64,000 bases of DNA from Pseudolabrys sp. (GCA_026125895.1 JAHCKG010000020.1:25953-89952), one strand, 5' to 3'; numbered from the stretch's first letter, positions 53,985 to 64,000 are shown. Notes: generated from the sequence alone by a model not told the origin. Translations and numbers: made by a program.

Positions 53985-54743
53985 ATGACCGCCAAGATCG
54001 CTCTCGTCACCGGCGCCGGCACGGGGGTCGGCAAGGCCGTCGCCACGGCGCTCGCCAAGGCCGGCTACAACCTGGTGCTGGCGGGCCGGCGCAAGGAGCC
54101 GCTCGATGCGGTCGCCGCCGAGATCAACGCCATCGGCCAGCAGGCGCTCGCCGTGCCGACCGACGTGTCGCAGCGCCAGTCGATCCTCGACCTCTTCGCC
54201 AAGACCAAGGCGAGCTTCGGCCGCCTCGACGTGCTGTTCAACAATGCCGGCGTCGGCGCGCCGCCGGTGCCGCTGGAAGATCTGCCGTTCGAGACCTGGC
54301 AGAACGTCGTCAATACCAACCTCACCGGCATGTTCCTGTGCACCCAGGAAGCCATCAAGATCATGAAGGCGCAGAACCCGCAGGGCGGCCGGATCATCAA
54401 CAACGGCTCGATCTCGGCGCACGCGCCGCGGCCCTTCTCGGTCGCCTACACCGCGACCAAGCACGCGGTGACGGGCCTGACCAAATCCACCTCGCTCGAC
54501 ACCCGCAAGTACAACATCTGCTGCGGCCAGGTCGATATCGGCAACGCCATCACGCCGATGACCGCGCGCATGGTGGAAGGTGAAGGCGTGCTGCAGCCGA
54601 ACGGCACGTCGATCCACGAGCCGCGCATGAGCGCCGACAATGTCGGCGCCGCCGTCGTCACCATGGCCAACATGCCGCTCGACGCCAACGTGCTGTTCAT
54701 GACGGTGATGGCCAACACCATGCCGTTCGTCGGCCGCGGCTAA
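53985..54743 (+). CDS. Short-chain dehydrogenase/reductase
   Basis: 252 residues of the classical SDR family. NAD(P)-binding [19 protein letters not shown] (about 9-27), structural motif [10 protein letters not shown] (about 78-87) and active site GSISAHAP with [10 protein letters not shown] (about 158-167). A substrate alcohol/ketone cannot be named. ATG 53985 has GGGAAGGA upstream. Convergent with the DUF2336 gene. Confidence 0.9.
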   Translation: MTAKIALVTGAGTGVGKAVATALAKAGYNLVLAGRRKEPLDAVAAEINAIGQQALAVPTDVSQRQSILDLFAKTKASFGRLDVLFNNAGVGAPPVPLEDLPFETWQNVVNTNLTGMFLCTQEAIKIMKAQNPQGGRIINNGSISAHAPRPFSVAYTATKHAVTGLTKSTSLDTRKYNICCGQVDIGNAITPMTARMVEGEGVLQPNGTSIHEPRMSADNVGAAVVTMANMPLDANVLFMTVMANTMPFVGRG

Positions 54744-54756
54744 AGCTGCCGCCGGA

Positions 54757-55878
54757 TCAGGACGCCGCCGCGCCGCCGGGCGAGACCGGGGCGGCGGCCG
54801 TCTGCCGGACCCTGGCAAAGCGGACGACGCGCTGCGCCGCGCCGGCATCGAGCACGAGATATTCGGCGCGCGTCGGCATCGAGCCGAATTCGTAATGCGC
54901 GGCCTTGGCCTTGCGCAGCTTCAGGAACAGTTCGGCCACCGGCCAGGGCAAGCCGGCGGCGCGCAACAGCAGCAAGGCCGATTGCAGGCTCTGCCCAGCC
55001 AGCACGCCGAACGCGTAGCCGCCGTCGATCGTCAGCACCGACGCCAGCACCGTCGCCGCATCGAACAGCCGCCCCGCGCCGAACAGGTCGCGGAACACAT
55101 CGCCGGCATTGAGATCGCCGTTGCGAAGGCCGACAATATAAGCATGCGTCCGCTCCACGTTCCGCTTGCGATCCTCCAGCCACTGCGCGAGATGGGTGAC
55201 CACCGTCGCATCGTTGACCGCGCCGGCCTTGCCGCCGAGCCGGCTCGCCAGTTCGTCGGAGATCATCGGCAACAGGTATTCGACCGCGGCGAACGACAGA
55301 TCCTTGCGCTCGACCAGCAGCGCCTGGAGTTGGGGATCGTGTTCGGCCTTGGCGATCATGCGGCGCATGCCGGCATCGGAAAATCGCGCGCCGCCGTTTC
55401 CCGCCAGAATGCGCACGACGCTGATGTCGCCTCGCTCGGCGACGACGTCGCTGACCGGCGGCGTGACGTCGTTCCGCGCCGCGATCATGCGCAGATGGTC
55501 CTGCGAGCCGCTCTGTGCGACCTCGACCAGCATGGCCTCGGGCATCGCCTTGTAATCGCGGATCATCGGTCCGGCGACCGCGATATCGGCGTCGCTCGCG
55601 AGATTGCGCACCAGTGTCTCGGGCAGTTGCGGCATGGCGGCAAGCGCGCCGGACGCGGACGCGCGATCCGCGCCGGAGATCTTCCCGATCAAGGTCGAGA
55701 CGACGTCGTTGAACAGATAGCGCTCCGCGGTCGGGGCCAGGTCGGCGCGCGCCGCATAGACACTGGAGACGCGCCGCAACAGTTCGACGCGCTTGTCCGC
55801 CGAACGCTCGGCCGCGAGGCGAGCGAGATCCTGAGCGAGCGTAGCGAGCGATTCTTCCGGCGCGGCGTCGTCAGGCAT
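54757..55878 (-). CDS. DUF2336 protein
   Basis: 373 residues, helical, with HEAT-like repeats. The DUF2336 pattern is seen in AAERSADKRVELLRRVSSVY and LAARNDVTPPVSDVVAERGDISVVRILAGNGGARFS (about 127-162), then LQALLVERKDLSFAAVEYLLPMISDELASRLG. The family is restricted mainly to Alphaproteobacteria and lacks a known function. ATG 55878; TTG 55896 would extend it by six residues. Confidence 0.85.
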   Translation of the reverse strand: MPDDAAPEESLATLAQDLARLAAERSADKRVELLRRVSSVYAARADLAPTAERYLFNDVVSTLIGKISGADRASASGALAAMPQLPETLVRNLASDADIAVAGPMIRDYKAMPEAMLVEVAQSGSQDHLRMIAARNDVTPPVSDVVAERGDISVVRILAGNGGARFSDAGMRRMIAKAEHDPQLQALLVERKDLSFAAVEYLLPMISDELASRLGGKAGAVNDATVVTHLAQWLEDRKRNVERTHAYIVGLRNGDLNAGDVFRDLFGAGRLFDAATVLASVLTIDGGYAFGVLAGQSLQSALLLLRAAGLPWPVAELFLKLRKAKAAHYEFGSMPTRAEYLVLDAGAAQRVVRFARVRQTAAAPVSPGGAAAS

Positions 55879-56029
55879 GTCATTACCCACTTCCAACTCA
55901 CCGCATATGATCGCAAACCGCTTAAATCACGATGAAACAACCGGCGATGTATTGGGCATTTGATTCATATGTCGCTTACCGAGCCGTCGCGGCCGGAGGC
56001 GGGCGGCATGCGCACTGCGGTATCGCGAT

Positions 56030-56611
56030 ATGACGAATGCGATGTCGGCCATCGTCACCGGTATCGTGCTGTGGTGCGCCGCGGTTTTTGCCGCGCAGGC
56101 CGAACCGGCCGGCATCGTCGCCTTCGGCGACAGCGCCACGTCCGGGTATCTCATACCGCGGCAGGATGCCTACCCTGCGCAATTGCAGCGCGCGCTGCGC
56201 GCCAGGGGCTACGACGTCACCGTGAAGAATGCCGGCGTCGCCGGCGACACCACGCTCGGCGCCTTGAAGCGGCTCGATCTCGCCATCGATCCCGGCACCG
56301 CGATCGCCATCGTCGAGTTCGGCGTCAACGATCGCCGGCTGCGGGTGCCGCGCGCCGACATGGAAAAGCGGCTGGGCACGATTATCGACACGCTCAAGCG
56401 GCGGCAGATCGACGTGCTCTTGGTCGGCTATGGCGGGCTTGATCTGTCGCGGGTCGCCTCGCGCCACGCCACGCTTTATGTGGCGTGGCATGTCGCGCCG
56501 GGCCGGCATCGCGCCCGCGACGGCGCGCACTACGACGCCGAAGGCTATCGTATCGTCGTCGGCCAGATGCTGCCGGCGGTCGAGACGCTGCTCAAACGCC
56601 GGCGGCCGTGA
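56030..56611 (+). CDS. SGNH/GDSL-type esterase (TesA-like)
   Basis: 193 residues with a signal peptide (IVTGIVLWCAAVFAAQAEP). SGNH blocks: Ser in VAFGDSATSGYLIP (about 31-44), Gly in NAGVAGDTTLG (about 67), Asn in VEFGVNDRRL (about 99) and the DGAHYDAEGYRIV tail with Asp and His (about 164-167). Substrate unknown; TesA relatives hydrolyse thioesters, esters and peptides. The stop at 56611 is directly next to the stop of the opposite MFS gene at 56612. Confidence 0.88.
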   Translation: MTNAMSAIVTGIVLWCAAVFAAQAEPAGIVAFGDSATSGYLIPRQDAYPAQLQRALRARGYDVTVKNAGVAGDTTLGALKRLDLAIDPGTAIAIVEFGVNDRRLRVPRADMEKRLGTIIDTLKRRQIDVLLVGYGGLDLSRVASRHATLYVAWHVAPGRHRARDGAHYDAEGYRIVVGQMLPAVETLLKRRRP

Positions 56612-57769
56612 TCACGACGCCGGCCGAGGCGCGCGGTCGCGCGTCAGCGTCCAGATGGCGATCGCCACGGCGACGAAGGCGACGCCGACCATGCTCAGCT
56701 CCCGCAGCATGCCGGCCGCATACATGACGCCGCCGAGGCCGGAGCCGATCGCCTGCCCGACATAGACGCTGCTGGTGTTGAGCGCGACCGAGGCGCTGGC
56801 CAGTTCGGGCGCGGCCTGCACCAGCCGCGCCTGCTGAATCGAATTGGTGGCGGCAAAACCGAGACCGAGGAAAGTGATGCCCGCCGCCATCAGCGCCAGC
56901 ACGCCGGCGCCGGCGGTCCACAGGGCAAGACCGGCGAAATTGCAGGCGAGGAAGATCACCGACGTCTTCCAGCCGCCGAGGCTGCCGACGATGCGCGTCG
57001 CCGTGACATTGCCGATGAAGCCCATGACGCCGTAAAGCGCGAACATCAGGCCGATGGTTTCGTGGCTGGCGCCGGCGAGCCGGCTGAGGATGGGTCCGAG
57101 ATAGACGAACACCATGAACTGTCCGCCGATGAACAGGATGGTGATGGACAGCAGCATGAGGATCTTCGGATTGCGCAACAGTCCGGCGAAGCTGCCGAGC
57201 GACAAAGGCGGGCCGAACAGTTTGCCCGGCAGGCCGACGGCGAGCAGGATCGCCGGCACGAAGGACGCGAAAGCCGAGAAGGCGAAGGCGCCGCGCCATC
57301 CGGCATAGGCGGCGATGAAGGCGATGAGCGGCAGGCCGGCGGCAACGGCCAGCGACCAGCCGAGGAAGATGAAGGTGATGGCGCCGGAGCGCGCGCGGGC
57401 TGACACCAGAAGGCCGATGGTGCTGGCGGCCTGCGGCGTGAACACGGCGGCAATGGCGAGCGTCAGCAGCCGCAACACCAGCACGACGCTGTAGTTCGGC
57501 GCCAGCGCCATCGCCGCCTGCCCCGCGGCCATCACCGCGAGCGTCGTCACCAGCAGCACGCGGCGTTCGATGCGCGTCGTCAGCCAGGCGACCACCGGCG
57601 AGCCGATGCACAGAATGATGGCGCCGAATGTCACCAGCAGCCCGGCTTCGCGGATGCCGACATTGAGACCTTCGGCGAGGATCGCCAGCATGCCGGCCGG
57701 CGCCAGCACCGACAGGCCGGTGGCGAAATTGCCGAGCAGCAGCCCGTAGCGAGACAATTGTTGATGCAA
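56612..57769 (-). CDS. MFS transporter
   Basis: About 385 residues with 12 predicted helices in the MFS fold. The first helix starts near LLLGNFATGLSVLAPAGMLAIL, and TRIERRVLLVTTLAVMAAGQ contains the cytoplasmic basic loop between helices 2 and 3. It resembles drug-efflux type (YdhP/AraJ-like) permeases. The start is not certain: a TTG at 57769 fits the fold best, while TTG 57841 gives 409 residues. Confidence 0.87.
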   Translation of the reverse strand: MHQQLSRYGLLLGNFATGLSVLAPAGMLAILAEGLNVGIREAGLLVTFGAIILCIGSPVVAWLTTRIERRVLLVTTLAVMAAGQAAMALAPNYSVVLVLRLLTLAIAAVFTPQAASTIGLLVSARARSGAITFIFLGWSLAVAAGLPLIAFIAAYAGWRGAFAFSAFASFVPAILLAVGLPGKLFGPPLSLGSFAGLLRNPKILMLLSITILFIGGQFMVFVYLGPILSRLAGASHETIGLMFALYGVMGFIGNVTATRIVGSLGGWKTSVIFLACNFAGLALWTAGAGVLALMAAGITFLGLGFAATNSIQQARLVQAAPELASASVALNTSSVYVGQAIGSGLGGVMYAAGMLRELSMVGVAFVAVAIAIWTLTRDRAPRPAS

Positions 57770-57997
57770 GAAAGACGTCCGCGAAATGAAGAAGAACGAA
57801 TGGATCCGGCGACGATCGGCCGGGCGTGGCGAAGGACTCAATCACATGGTGGGCGGCCCGTCCTCCGACAAGTCCGCATGGCGCGGCACCGCCCGAATTC
57901 TGCGAATGGTTTCAATGACGATTGTTGATGGGTGTGGTTTCCCTGTTTCTCTGTCTCTCTCTCTCTTACCCTCGCCACATGGAGCATCGGCGTTTTT

Positions 57998-58077
57998 GTA
58001 GCCCGGATGAAGCGCAGCGAAATCCGGGAACAGCCGTCGATCATCCCCGGGTTACGCTTCGCTCCACCCGGGCTACG
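57998..58077. repeat. REP-like palindromic repeat, second copy
   Basis: Begins GTAGCCCGGATGAAGCGCAG and ends CTTCGCTCCACCCGGGCTAC, the same ends as the copy at 35810-35879. The central loop (GAACAGCCGTCGATCATCC) differs in sequence and length, as expected for loop drift in palindromic repeats. Confidence 0.88.
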
Positions 58078-58127
58078 GCGAGAGAACGTCGTCGCCGACA
58101 TGACGCCGCGACGCCACGTGCACAAGG

Positions 58128-58261
58128 TCGTCCCCGCGAAGGCGGAGACCCACGTTCCTCGTCATCCCGCACTCTCCCTCGTCGTCCCCGCGAAGGCGGG
58201 GACCCATAGCCCCAGCGCCATCGAGAGGTCATGGCGTAAGGGCCCCCGCCTGCGCGGGGGC
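58128..58261. repeat. Repeated GTCCCCGCGAAGGCGG units
   Basis: GTCGTCCCCGCGAAGGCGGA at 58128 and GTCGTCCCCGCGAAGGCGGG at 58180 are direct repeats followed by GACCCA. GGCCCCCGCCTGCGCGGGGG at 58241-58260 is a related palindromic arm. A fragment of the unit (TTCCCGCGAAGGCGG) also lies near 35507-35521. Confidence 0.75.
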
Positions 58262-58433
58262 GGCAACAAGCACAAAACTAATATTCCTAGGACTATTGAC
58301 TTTGCCGCAGGCTAGGCTTATCTTCCAGCCATCCCGCCCCATCGAGCGAGGGGTGTCTGATCAGCGTCTACAGATGCTGGGGCGCAAGTGCTCGCGTCCA
58401 CCCTCCCCCTGCGGGGGAGGGATAAGAAGAAAA

Positions 58434-58712
58434 CTAATGCAGCACGTACTCGCCGTTGATCGCCTTCATCTCCGCCGGCTTGATCAGCTTGCAATGCGCC
58501 ACCTGGACGGAATGCAGCGGGCCTTCGAGGCGCTCTTGCCAGAAATCGAGAAACTTCTGCAGCTCGGGGAATTTCGGAAACAGGTCGTAGGCCTGCCAGA
58601 CATAGGATTGCAGCAGCCAGCGGTGGTCCGGCCGGCGGTAAAGAATGTGCGCCGTGGTCAGCCCGTAGCCCTGAACCTGCTTCTCGAAGTCCTTCGAAAC
58701 CGTCGAACTCAT
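58434..58712 (-). CDS. Usg family protein
   Basis: 92 residues, matching the alphaproteobacterial Usg family named for its position near the trp operon in some species. Hallmarks are FEKQVQGYGLTTAHILYRRPDH, LQSYVWQAYDLFPKFPELQKFLDFW and EGPLHSVQVAHCKLIKPAE. Function unknown. ATG 58712 (MSSTVSKD) is preferred to a longer frame to 58766. Confidence 0.9.
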   Translation of the reverse strand: MSSTVSKDFEKQVQGYGLTTAHILYRRPDHRWLLQSYVWQAYDLFPKFPELQKFLDFWQERLEGPLHSVQVAHCKLIKPAEMKAINGEYVLH

Positions 58713-58932
58713 TCCGTCCTCCGTTGGTGAAGCGGACGATAAGTTTCCAGTCGCGACGCGGTTCATTGCAAGCTGAATCGGTGAACAAACTGTTTAAAAT
58801 CAATGCGTTAGCAGCAATGTGCGGCGGCGGCTAACAAACCCGCCGCACGTCCCTCGCCTGTGCTACAAGCCGGGGCCGGCGTCCCGCCCATGGTCAAATT
58901 AACCATACGGGTCCAGGGGCTTAGAGACGTTG

Positions 58933-58959
58933 CTGGCACTCTCCCCCGATGAGTGCTAA
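58933..58959 (+). promoter_or_regulatory. CIRCE operator (HrcA) of groESL
   Basis: CTGGCACTC, a 9-nt spacer and GAGTGCTAA, close to the CIRCE consensus TTAGCACTC-N9-GAGTGCTAA with two mismatches in the left arm. It lies 124 nt upstream of the groES ATG. HrcA bound here should repress groESL until heat shock. Confidence 0.92.
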
Positions 58960-59082
58960 AAAATTTCCGGAAGCCCCTTGCGGGTCAAAAACATCCCTCC
59001 CATCTCGCCCTGCAAGGTGCCGGAGGGGAGTTTCACCGGCTACCGGAAACGTCAGATAACCCAATTATTTAGGAGGACTGCC

Positions 59083-59400
59083 ATGAAGTTCCGCCCGCTT
59101 CACGACCGTGTCGTCGTCAAGCGCATCGACGCCGAGCAGAAGACTGCTGGCGGCATCATCATTCCCGATACCGCGCAGGAAAAGCCGAGCCAGGGCGAGA
59201 TCATCGCCGTCGGCCCCGGCGGCCGTGACGAAAACGGCAAGCTCACCCCGATCGACGTCAAGGTCGGCGACGTCGTGCTGTTCGGCAAGTGGTCGGGCAC
59301 CGAGGTCAAGATTGACGGTCAGGATCTCCTGATCATGAAGGAAAGCGACATCATGGGCGTTCTCGAAGGCGTCTCCGCCTCGAAGAAGAAGGCCGCCTAA
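59083..59400 (+). CDS. groES: Co-chaperonin GroES
   Basis: 105 residues, slightly longer than E. coli GroES (97). [20 protein letters not shown] start, the mobile loop [17 protein letters not shown] (about 24-40), [16 protein letters not shown] and the C-terminal [15 protein letters not shown]. Extra residues lie at the C-terminal tail ([10 protein letters not shown]). ATG 59083 follows AGGAGGA. It is transcribed together with groEL under the CIRCE element. Confidence 0.97.
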   Translation: MKFRPLHDRVVVKRIDAEQKTAGGIIIPDTAQEKPSQGEIIAVGPGGRDENGKLTPIDVKVGDVVLFGKWSGTEVKIDGQDLLIMKESDIMGVLEGVSASKKKAA

Positions 59401-59410
59401 ACACCAACCC

Positions 59411-59519
59411 GTCATCCTGAGGTGCGCGCTCGAAACGAGCGCGCCTCGAAGGATGACAGCCACAATGAAGGTCATCCTTCGAGGCTCGCCGCATCCGCGG
59501 CTCGCTCCTCAGGATGACG
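59411..59519. repeat. Two palindromic repeats between groES and groEL
   Basis: GTCATCCTGAGGTGCGCGCTCG (59411-59432) pairs with its complement at 59436-59457. GTCATCCTTCGAGGCTCGCC (59471-59490) pairs with a complement ending CTCAGGATGAC at 59519. The same family lies at 2447-2576. The insertion widens the groES-groEL spacer to 138 nt. Confidence 0.88.
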
Positions 59520-59532
59520 AGCAAGAGGATAA

Positions 59533-61188
<1,656 letters not shown>

Positions 61189-61221
61189 CGAACTCCACTT
61201 CCCATCTGTGAAAAGAAGCGA

Positions 61222-61250
61222 AGGCCCGGGAGCAATCCCGGGCCTTTGTC
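61222..61250 (+). terminator. Rho-independent terminator after groEL
   Basis: AGGCCCGGG and CCCGGGCCT form a perfect 9-bp stem with a 6-nt loop, followed by TTGTCT. It lies 33 nt after the groEL stop. Confidence 0.8.
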
Positions 61251-61313
61251 TATTGCGGCGCCGACGCGCTTCGCTACCTTGCGGACGGACTCAAGACACG
61301 CCCGGAACTTTTC

Positions 61314-62000
61314 ATGCACTTTCCCACTTCGCTGAGCGACATCGACTTCGTCATGCTCGTCTCCGCCGCCGCCGTCATCCTCAACATCATCGGCTATCTG
61401 ATGAAGACGATGATCCCGCTGCGCATCGTGGCGATGACGACCAACTGCCTGTTCATCCTGTGGTCGTCGATGGCGGCGGTTTACCCGACGCTGATCCTCA
61501 ACTGCATCCTGCTGCCGATCAACGCCATGCGCTTCGGCCAGATGAAGAAACTGATCCGCCAGGTCAACGAAGCCGCCAATGGCGACCTCAACATGGATTG
61601 GCTCAAGCCCTTCACCACCAGCCGCAGTTTCACGGCGGGCACCGTGCTGTTCAACAAGGGCGATGAAGCGACCGAATTGCACTTTATCATGTCCGGCCGT
61701 TTCCGCGTGGTGGAGCGCAACGTCGAACTCAGCGCCGGCAGCATCATCGGCGAACTGGGCCTGCTCGAACCGGGCAAGACGCGCACCGCGACTATCGAAT
61801 GCATCGAGAGCGGCGAAACGCTGGCGGTTTCCTACGATCACGTCATGCAGCTCTATTTCCAGAACCCGACCTTCGGCTTTTACTTCCTGCAACTGTCCAC
61901 GGCACGGCTGTTCAACACCATCAACGGCCTGGAGGGCGAGAACGCCGCCTTGCGCGCCGAGGTGGCGCGACTGGGCGCGGCCGCCGTGGCCGGGCGATAG
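61314..62000 (+). CDS. Popeye-like membrane protein with cyclic-nucleotide-binding domain
   Basis: 228 residues. Three hydrophobic segments lie near the N-terminus (FVMLVSAAAVILNIIGYLM, MIPLRIVAMTTNCLFILWSS, VYPTLILNCILLPINAM), and the remaining 140 residues form a cNMP-binding beta-roll: RSFTAGTVLFNKGDEATELHFIMSGRF (about 103-129) and GSIIGELGLLEPGKTRTATIECIESG (about 142-167). The R-T-A-T pattern suits phosphate binding. The order, three helices then cNMP domain, mirrors Popeye-domain proteins. No other output domain. ATG 61314. Confidence 0.8.
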   Translation: MHFPTSLSDIDFVMLVSAAAVILNIIGYLMKTMIPLRIVAMTTNCLFILWSSMAAVYPTLILNCILLPINAMRFGQMKKLIRQVNEAANGDLNMDWLKPFTTSRSFTAGTVLFNKGDEATELHFIMSGRFRVVERNVELSAGSIIGELGLLEPGKTRTATIECIESGETLAVSYDHVMQLYFQNPTFGFYFLQLSTARLFNTINGLEGENAALRAEVARLGAAAVAGR

Positions 62001-62189
62001 CGAAGAAAACGGGTGGAGGGGCGCCGGCAGGCGAGCTAGGCTGACGGCATAAAAAAACGACCATCGACAAGATGAAGCGCGGGTACATCCGCCGTCGCTT
62101 ATCTCATCGTGGCCGTCGGGCGGAGATCATACGAAACGCGATCCGGCCGCCCCTTGTGATGATCTGTAATCTCGCATTGTGAAAATAAC

Positions 62190-63005
62190 ATGACGAAAAC
62201 CTTAACGAAAACCTACTCTCCGCGCGTGCACGTCGGTGTCGGCGGCTGGACATACGAGCCGTGGCGCGGCGTTTTCTATCCGAAAGGCTTGCCGCATGCC
62301 CGCGAACTCGAATATGCCGGCCAGCATCTGACGTCGATCGAGGTCAACGGCACGTTCTATTCGACCATGAAGCCGGCGAGCTTCCGCAAATGGGCCTCGG
62401 AAGTTCCGGACGATTTCGTGTTTTCGCTGAAGGGGCCGCGCTATGCGGTCAATCGCCGCGTGCTGGCCGAGGCCGGCCCTTCGATCCAGCGTTTTCTCGA
62501 ATCCGGCATCACCGAGCTCGGGCCCAAGCTCGGCCCCCTGCTCTGGCAGTTCGCGCCGCACAAGAAATTCGACGCCGCCGACTTCGGCGCTTTCCTCGAT
62601 CTCTTGCCGGCGAAATTCGAGGGCAAGACTCTGCGCCACGTCGTCGAGGTGCGCAACGACACCTTCAAGACGCCGGAGTTCATCGCGCTCGTGCGCAAGA
62701 GGGACGTCGCCATCTGCTACGCCGAGCACGAGAGTTACACCGAGATCGCCGACGTCACAACGGACTTTGTCTATGCCCGCCTGCAGAAGGGCGACGAGAA
62801 GCTCAAGGCCGGCTATCCGCCGAAGGCGCTCGATGCATGGGCGAAGCGCGCCGAGACCTGGGTAAAGGGCGGCGCGCCGGCGGACCTGCCGCGCATCGAC
62901 AAGAAGGCGACCGACAAGAAGCCGCGCGACGTCTTCATCTATTTCATCCACGAGGCCAAGGTTAAGATGCCGGCGGCGGCGATGGCGCTCATCGAACGGC
63001 TCTAG
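62190..63005 (+). CDS. DUF72 protein
   Basis: 271 residues, TIM-barrel-like family of unknown function. Hallmarks: VGVGGWTYEPWRGVFYPKGL (about 16-35), TSIEVNGTFYSTMKPASFRKWA (about 49-70), FVFSLKGPRY, LGPLLWQFAPHKKFD and FVYARLQKGDE. ATG 62190 has a weak upstream signal. It lies 16 nt before the amidase gene. Confidence 0.9.
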   Translation: MTKTLTKTYSPRVHVGVGGWTYEPWRGVFYPKGLPHARELEYAGQHLTSIEVNGTFYSTMKPASFRKWASEVPDDFVFSLKGPRYAVNRRVLAEAGPSIQRFLESGITELGPKLGPLLWQFAPHKKFDAADFGAFLDLLPAKFEGKTLRHVVEVRNDTFKTPEFIALVRKRDVAICYAEHESYTEIADVTTDFVYARLQKGDEKLKAGYPPKALDAWAKRAETWVKGGAPADLPRIDKKATDKKPRDVFIYFIHEAKVKMPAAAMALIERL

Positions 63006-63021
63006 GCGGGAGGCGAAAGAC

Positions 63022-64000
63022 ATGGCGGCTGTTTCCGAACTCAATGCCGCCGACCTCACGCGCCTCTATCGGCGGCGCGACGTATCGCCGGTCGAGGTCG
63101 TGCGCGACGCCTTCGAGCGCATCGAACGCTTCGAGCCGGCGATCAATGCCTTCGTGCTTCTCGATCGGGACGGCGCGCTCGCCGCGGCGAGCGCCTCCGA
63201 GGCGCGCTGGGCGAAAGGCGAGCCGATGGGTCTCGCCGATGGCCTGCCCGCGACCATCAAGGACATCATCGACGTCAAGGGCTGGCCGACCCGCAAAGGT
63301 TCGCTGACCACGCCGGACACGCCGGCGCTGCACGACGCGCCGGCGGTGGCGCGGCTGAAGGAGCAAGGCGCCGTCATCCTCGGCAAGACAACGACGCCGG
63401 AATTCGGCTGGATCGGCGCCTGCCATTCGCCGCTCACCGGCATCACGCGTAATCCGTGGGACCAGACGCGCACCACTGGCGGCTCGTCCGGTGGCGCGGT
63501 CGCGGCAGCGCTGCTCAATCTCGGCGTCTTGCATCTCGGCACCGACGGCGCCGGCTCGATCCGCATTCCGGCAGCATTCTGCGGCACCTTCGGCATCAAG
63601 CCGAGCTACGGCCGCGTGCCGGCCTATCCGGCGTCCGCCTTCACGGTGCTGGCGCATCAGGGCCCGCTGACGCGCACCGTCAGCGACGCAGCGCTGATGC
63701 TCAGCATCATCGGCCAGCCCGACATGCGCGACACCACGGCGTGGAATACGCCGGCGCCGGATTATCGCGTCGGTCTCGATGACGGCGTGGGCGGCCTGCG
63801 CATCGCCTATTCGCCGCGGCTCGGCTACGTGAAAACGCTCGATGCCGAAATCGAGACGGCGGCACGACAGGCGGCCCAAGTGTTTGCCGAGTTGGGTGCT
63901 GTTGTGGAAGAGGTCGATCCGGGCTTCGCCGAACCGATCGCGATGGAGAAGAACATCTGGTACGCGGTCGCCGCGACCATCGTCGATGCCGTGCCGGCGA
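63022..64000 (+). CDS. Amidase-signature enzyme, 3' end outside the window
   Basis: At least 326 residues present, stopping at the window edge. The Ser-cisSer-Lys triad of amidase-signature enzymes is visible: Lys in GLPATIKDIIDVKG (about 80), the cis-Ser in TRTTGGSSGGAVAAALL (about 155) and the nucleophile Ser in GTDGAGSIRIPAAFCG (about 178). It hydrolyses an amide; GatA of the tRNA amidotransferase belongs to the same family but no gatB/gatC is near. ATG 63022 follows GGGAGGCGAAAG. Confidence 0.92.
   Translation, partial: MAAVSELNAADLTRLYRRRDVSPVEVVRDAFERIERFEPAINAFVLLDRDGALAAASASEARWAKGEPMGLADGLPATIKDIIDVKGWPTRKGSLTTPDTPALHDAPAVARLKEQGAVILGKTTTPEFGWIGACHSPLTGITRNPWDQTRTTGGSSGGAVAAALLNLGVLHLGTDGAGSIRIPAAFCGTFGIKPSYGRVPAYPASAFTVLAHQGPLTRTVSDAALMLSIIGQPDMRDTTAWNTPAPDYRVGLDDGVGGLRIAYSPRLGYVKTLDAEIETAARQAAQVFAELGAVVEEVDPGFAEPIAMEKNIWYAVAATIVDAVPA

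Larger units (their letters stand above)
57770..58433. other. Repeat-rich intergenic region
   Basis: About 660 nt without a supported gene. It contains a pyrimidine-rich stretch, TTTCTCTGTCTCTCTCTCTC (about 57946-57966), a REP copy at 57998-58077, two GTCGTCCCCGCGAAGGCGG units at 58128 and 58180, a GGCCCCCGCCTGCGCGGGGGC hairpin at 58241 and CCCTCCCCCTGCGGGGGAGGG at about 58403-58423. Nothing codes. Confidence 0.7.

Noticed and set aside
58128-58261. Possible CRISPR-like repeats
   Set aside because: Only two direct copies with irregular spacing and palindromic arms, no spacer regularity and no cas gene. They fit a dispersed palindromic repeat family better.

Overview
The window is GC-rich, gene-dense chromosomal DNA from an alphaproteobacterium, most likely Hyphomicrobiales (Rhizobiales) of the Bradyrhizobium/Rhodopseudomonas/Pseudolabrys kind. 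Pointers are the alphaproteobacterial Usg protein, DUF3126, DUF2336, BTLCP and PAS_5 proteins, a CIRCE-controlled groESL operon, and palindromic repeats of the types common in Bradyrhizobium-like genomes. No phage, plasmid, transposase or CRISPR array was seen. The order-level assignment is inference from gene content.

Layout. 0-9.6 kb: a truncated radical SAM gene, a DadA-like amine oxidase under a tandem glycine riboswitch, hisI, folE, a NifU/IscU-like scaffold, two secreted proteins, yidD, an EamA transporter and thrS. 9.6-14.9 kb: two small c-type cytochromes around a winged-helix regulator, then otsB-otsA and a secreted beta-rich protein. 15-17.4 kb: an orphan chemoreceptor plus CheW. 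18-24.6 kb: nitroreductase and flavin reductase, a patatin, a CBS protein, a rhomboid protease, then PAS_5, tandem PilZ and BTLCP (LapG-like) genes in a row.

24.8-27.2 kb is a compact, less GC-rich block: a 41-residue membrane microprotein resembling DUF5989, an SGNH-like membrane-anchored protein and an acyltransferase-3. It looks like a surface-glycan acylation module. 27.3-36 kb: gamma carbonic anhydrase, small membrane proteins, a duplicated DUF3126 protein, cysE, an alpha/beta hydrolase, a CHCC zinc-finger protein, an FAD monooxygenase and a stand-alone MetE catalytic domain. 36-40.5 kb: divergent csoR/copA with a shared operator, an FG-GAP protein, a 55-residue membrane protein, a lipoprotein and tRNA-Leu(UAA).

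40.5-47 kb: cupin, ilvD, gpt, a Na/Pi cotransporter, a CinA-type domain and an avidin-like secreted protein. 47-51.4 kb carries a four-gene cluster: circularly permuted ATP-grasp, alpha-E, transglutaminase and the proteasome-like Anbu. 51.5-64 kb: a GGDEF-EAL protein with intact motifs, an SDR, DUF2336, an SGNH esterase and MFS pair with abutting stop codons, a repeat-rich gap, usg, CIRCE-groES-repeat-groEL, a Popeye-like cNMP-binding membrane protein, DUF72 and a truncated amidase.

The points most worth following are the acylation module with its microprotein, the Anbu cluster, the glycine riboswitch on an oxidase gene, the divergent avidin, and the cytochrome-regulator-cytochrome arrangement with an FNR/FixK-like box.
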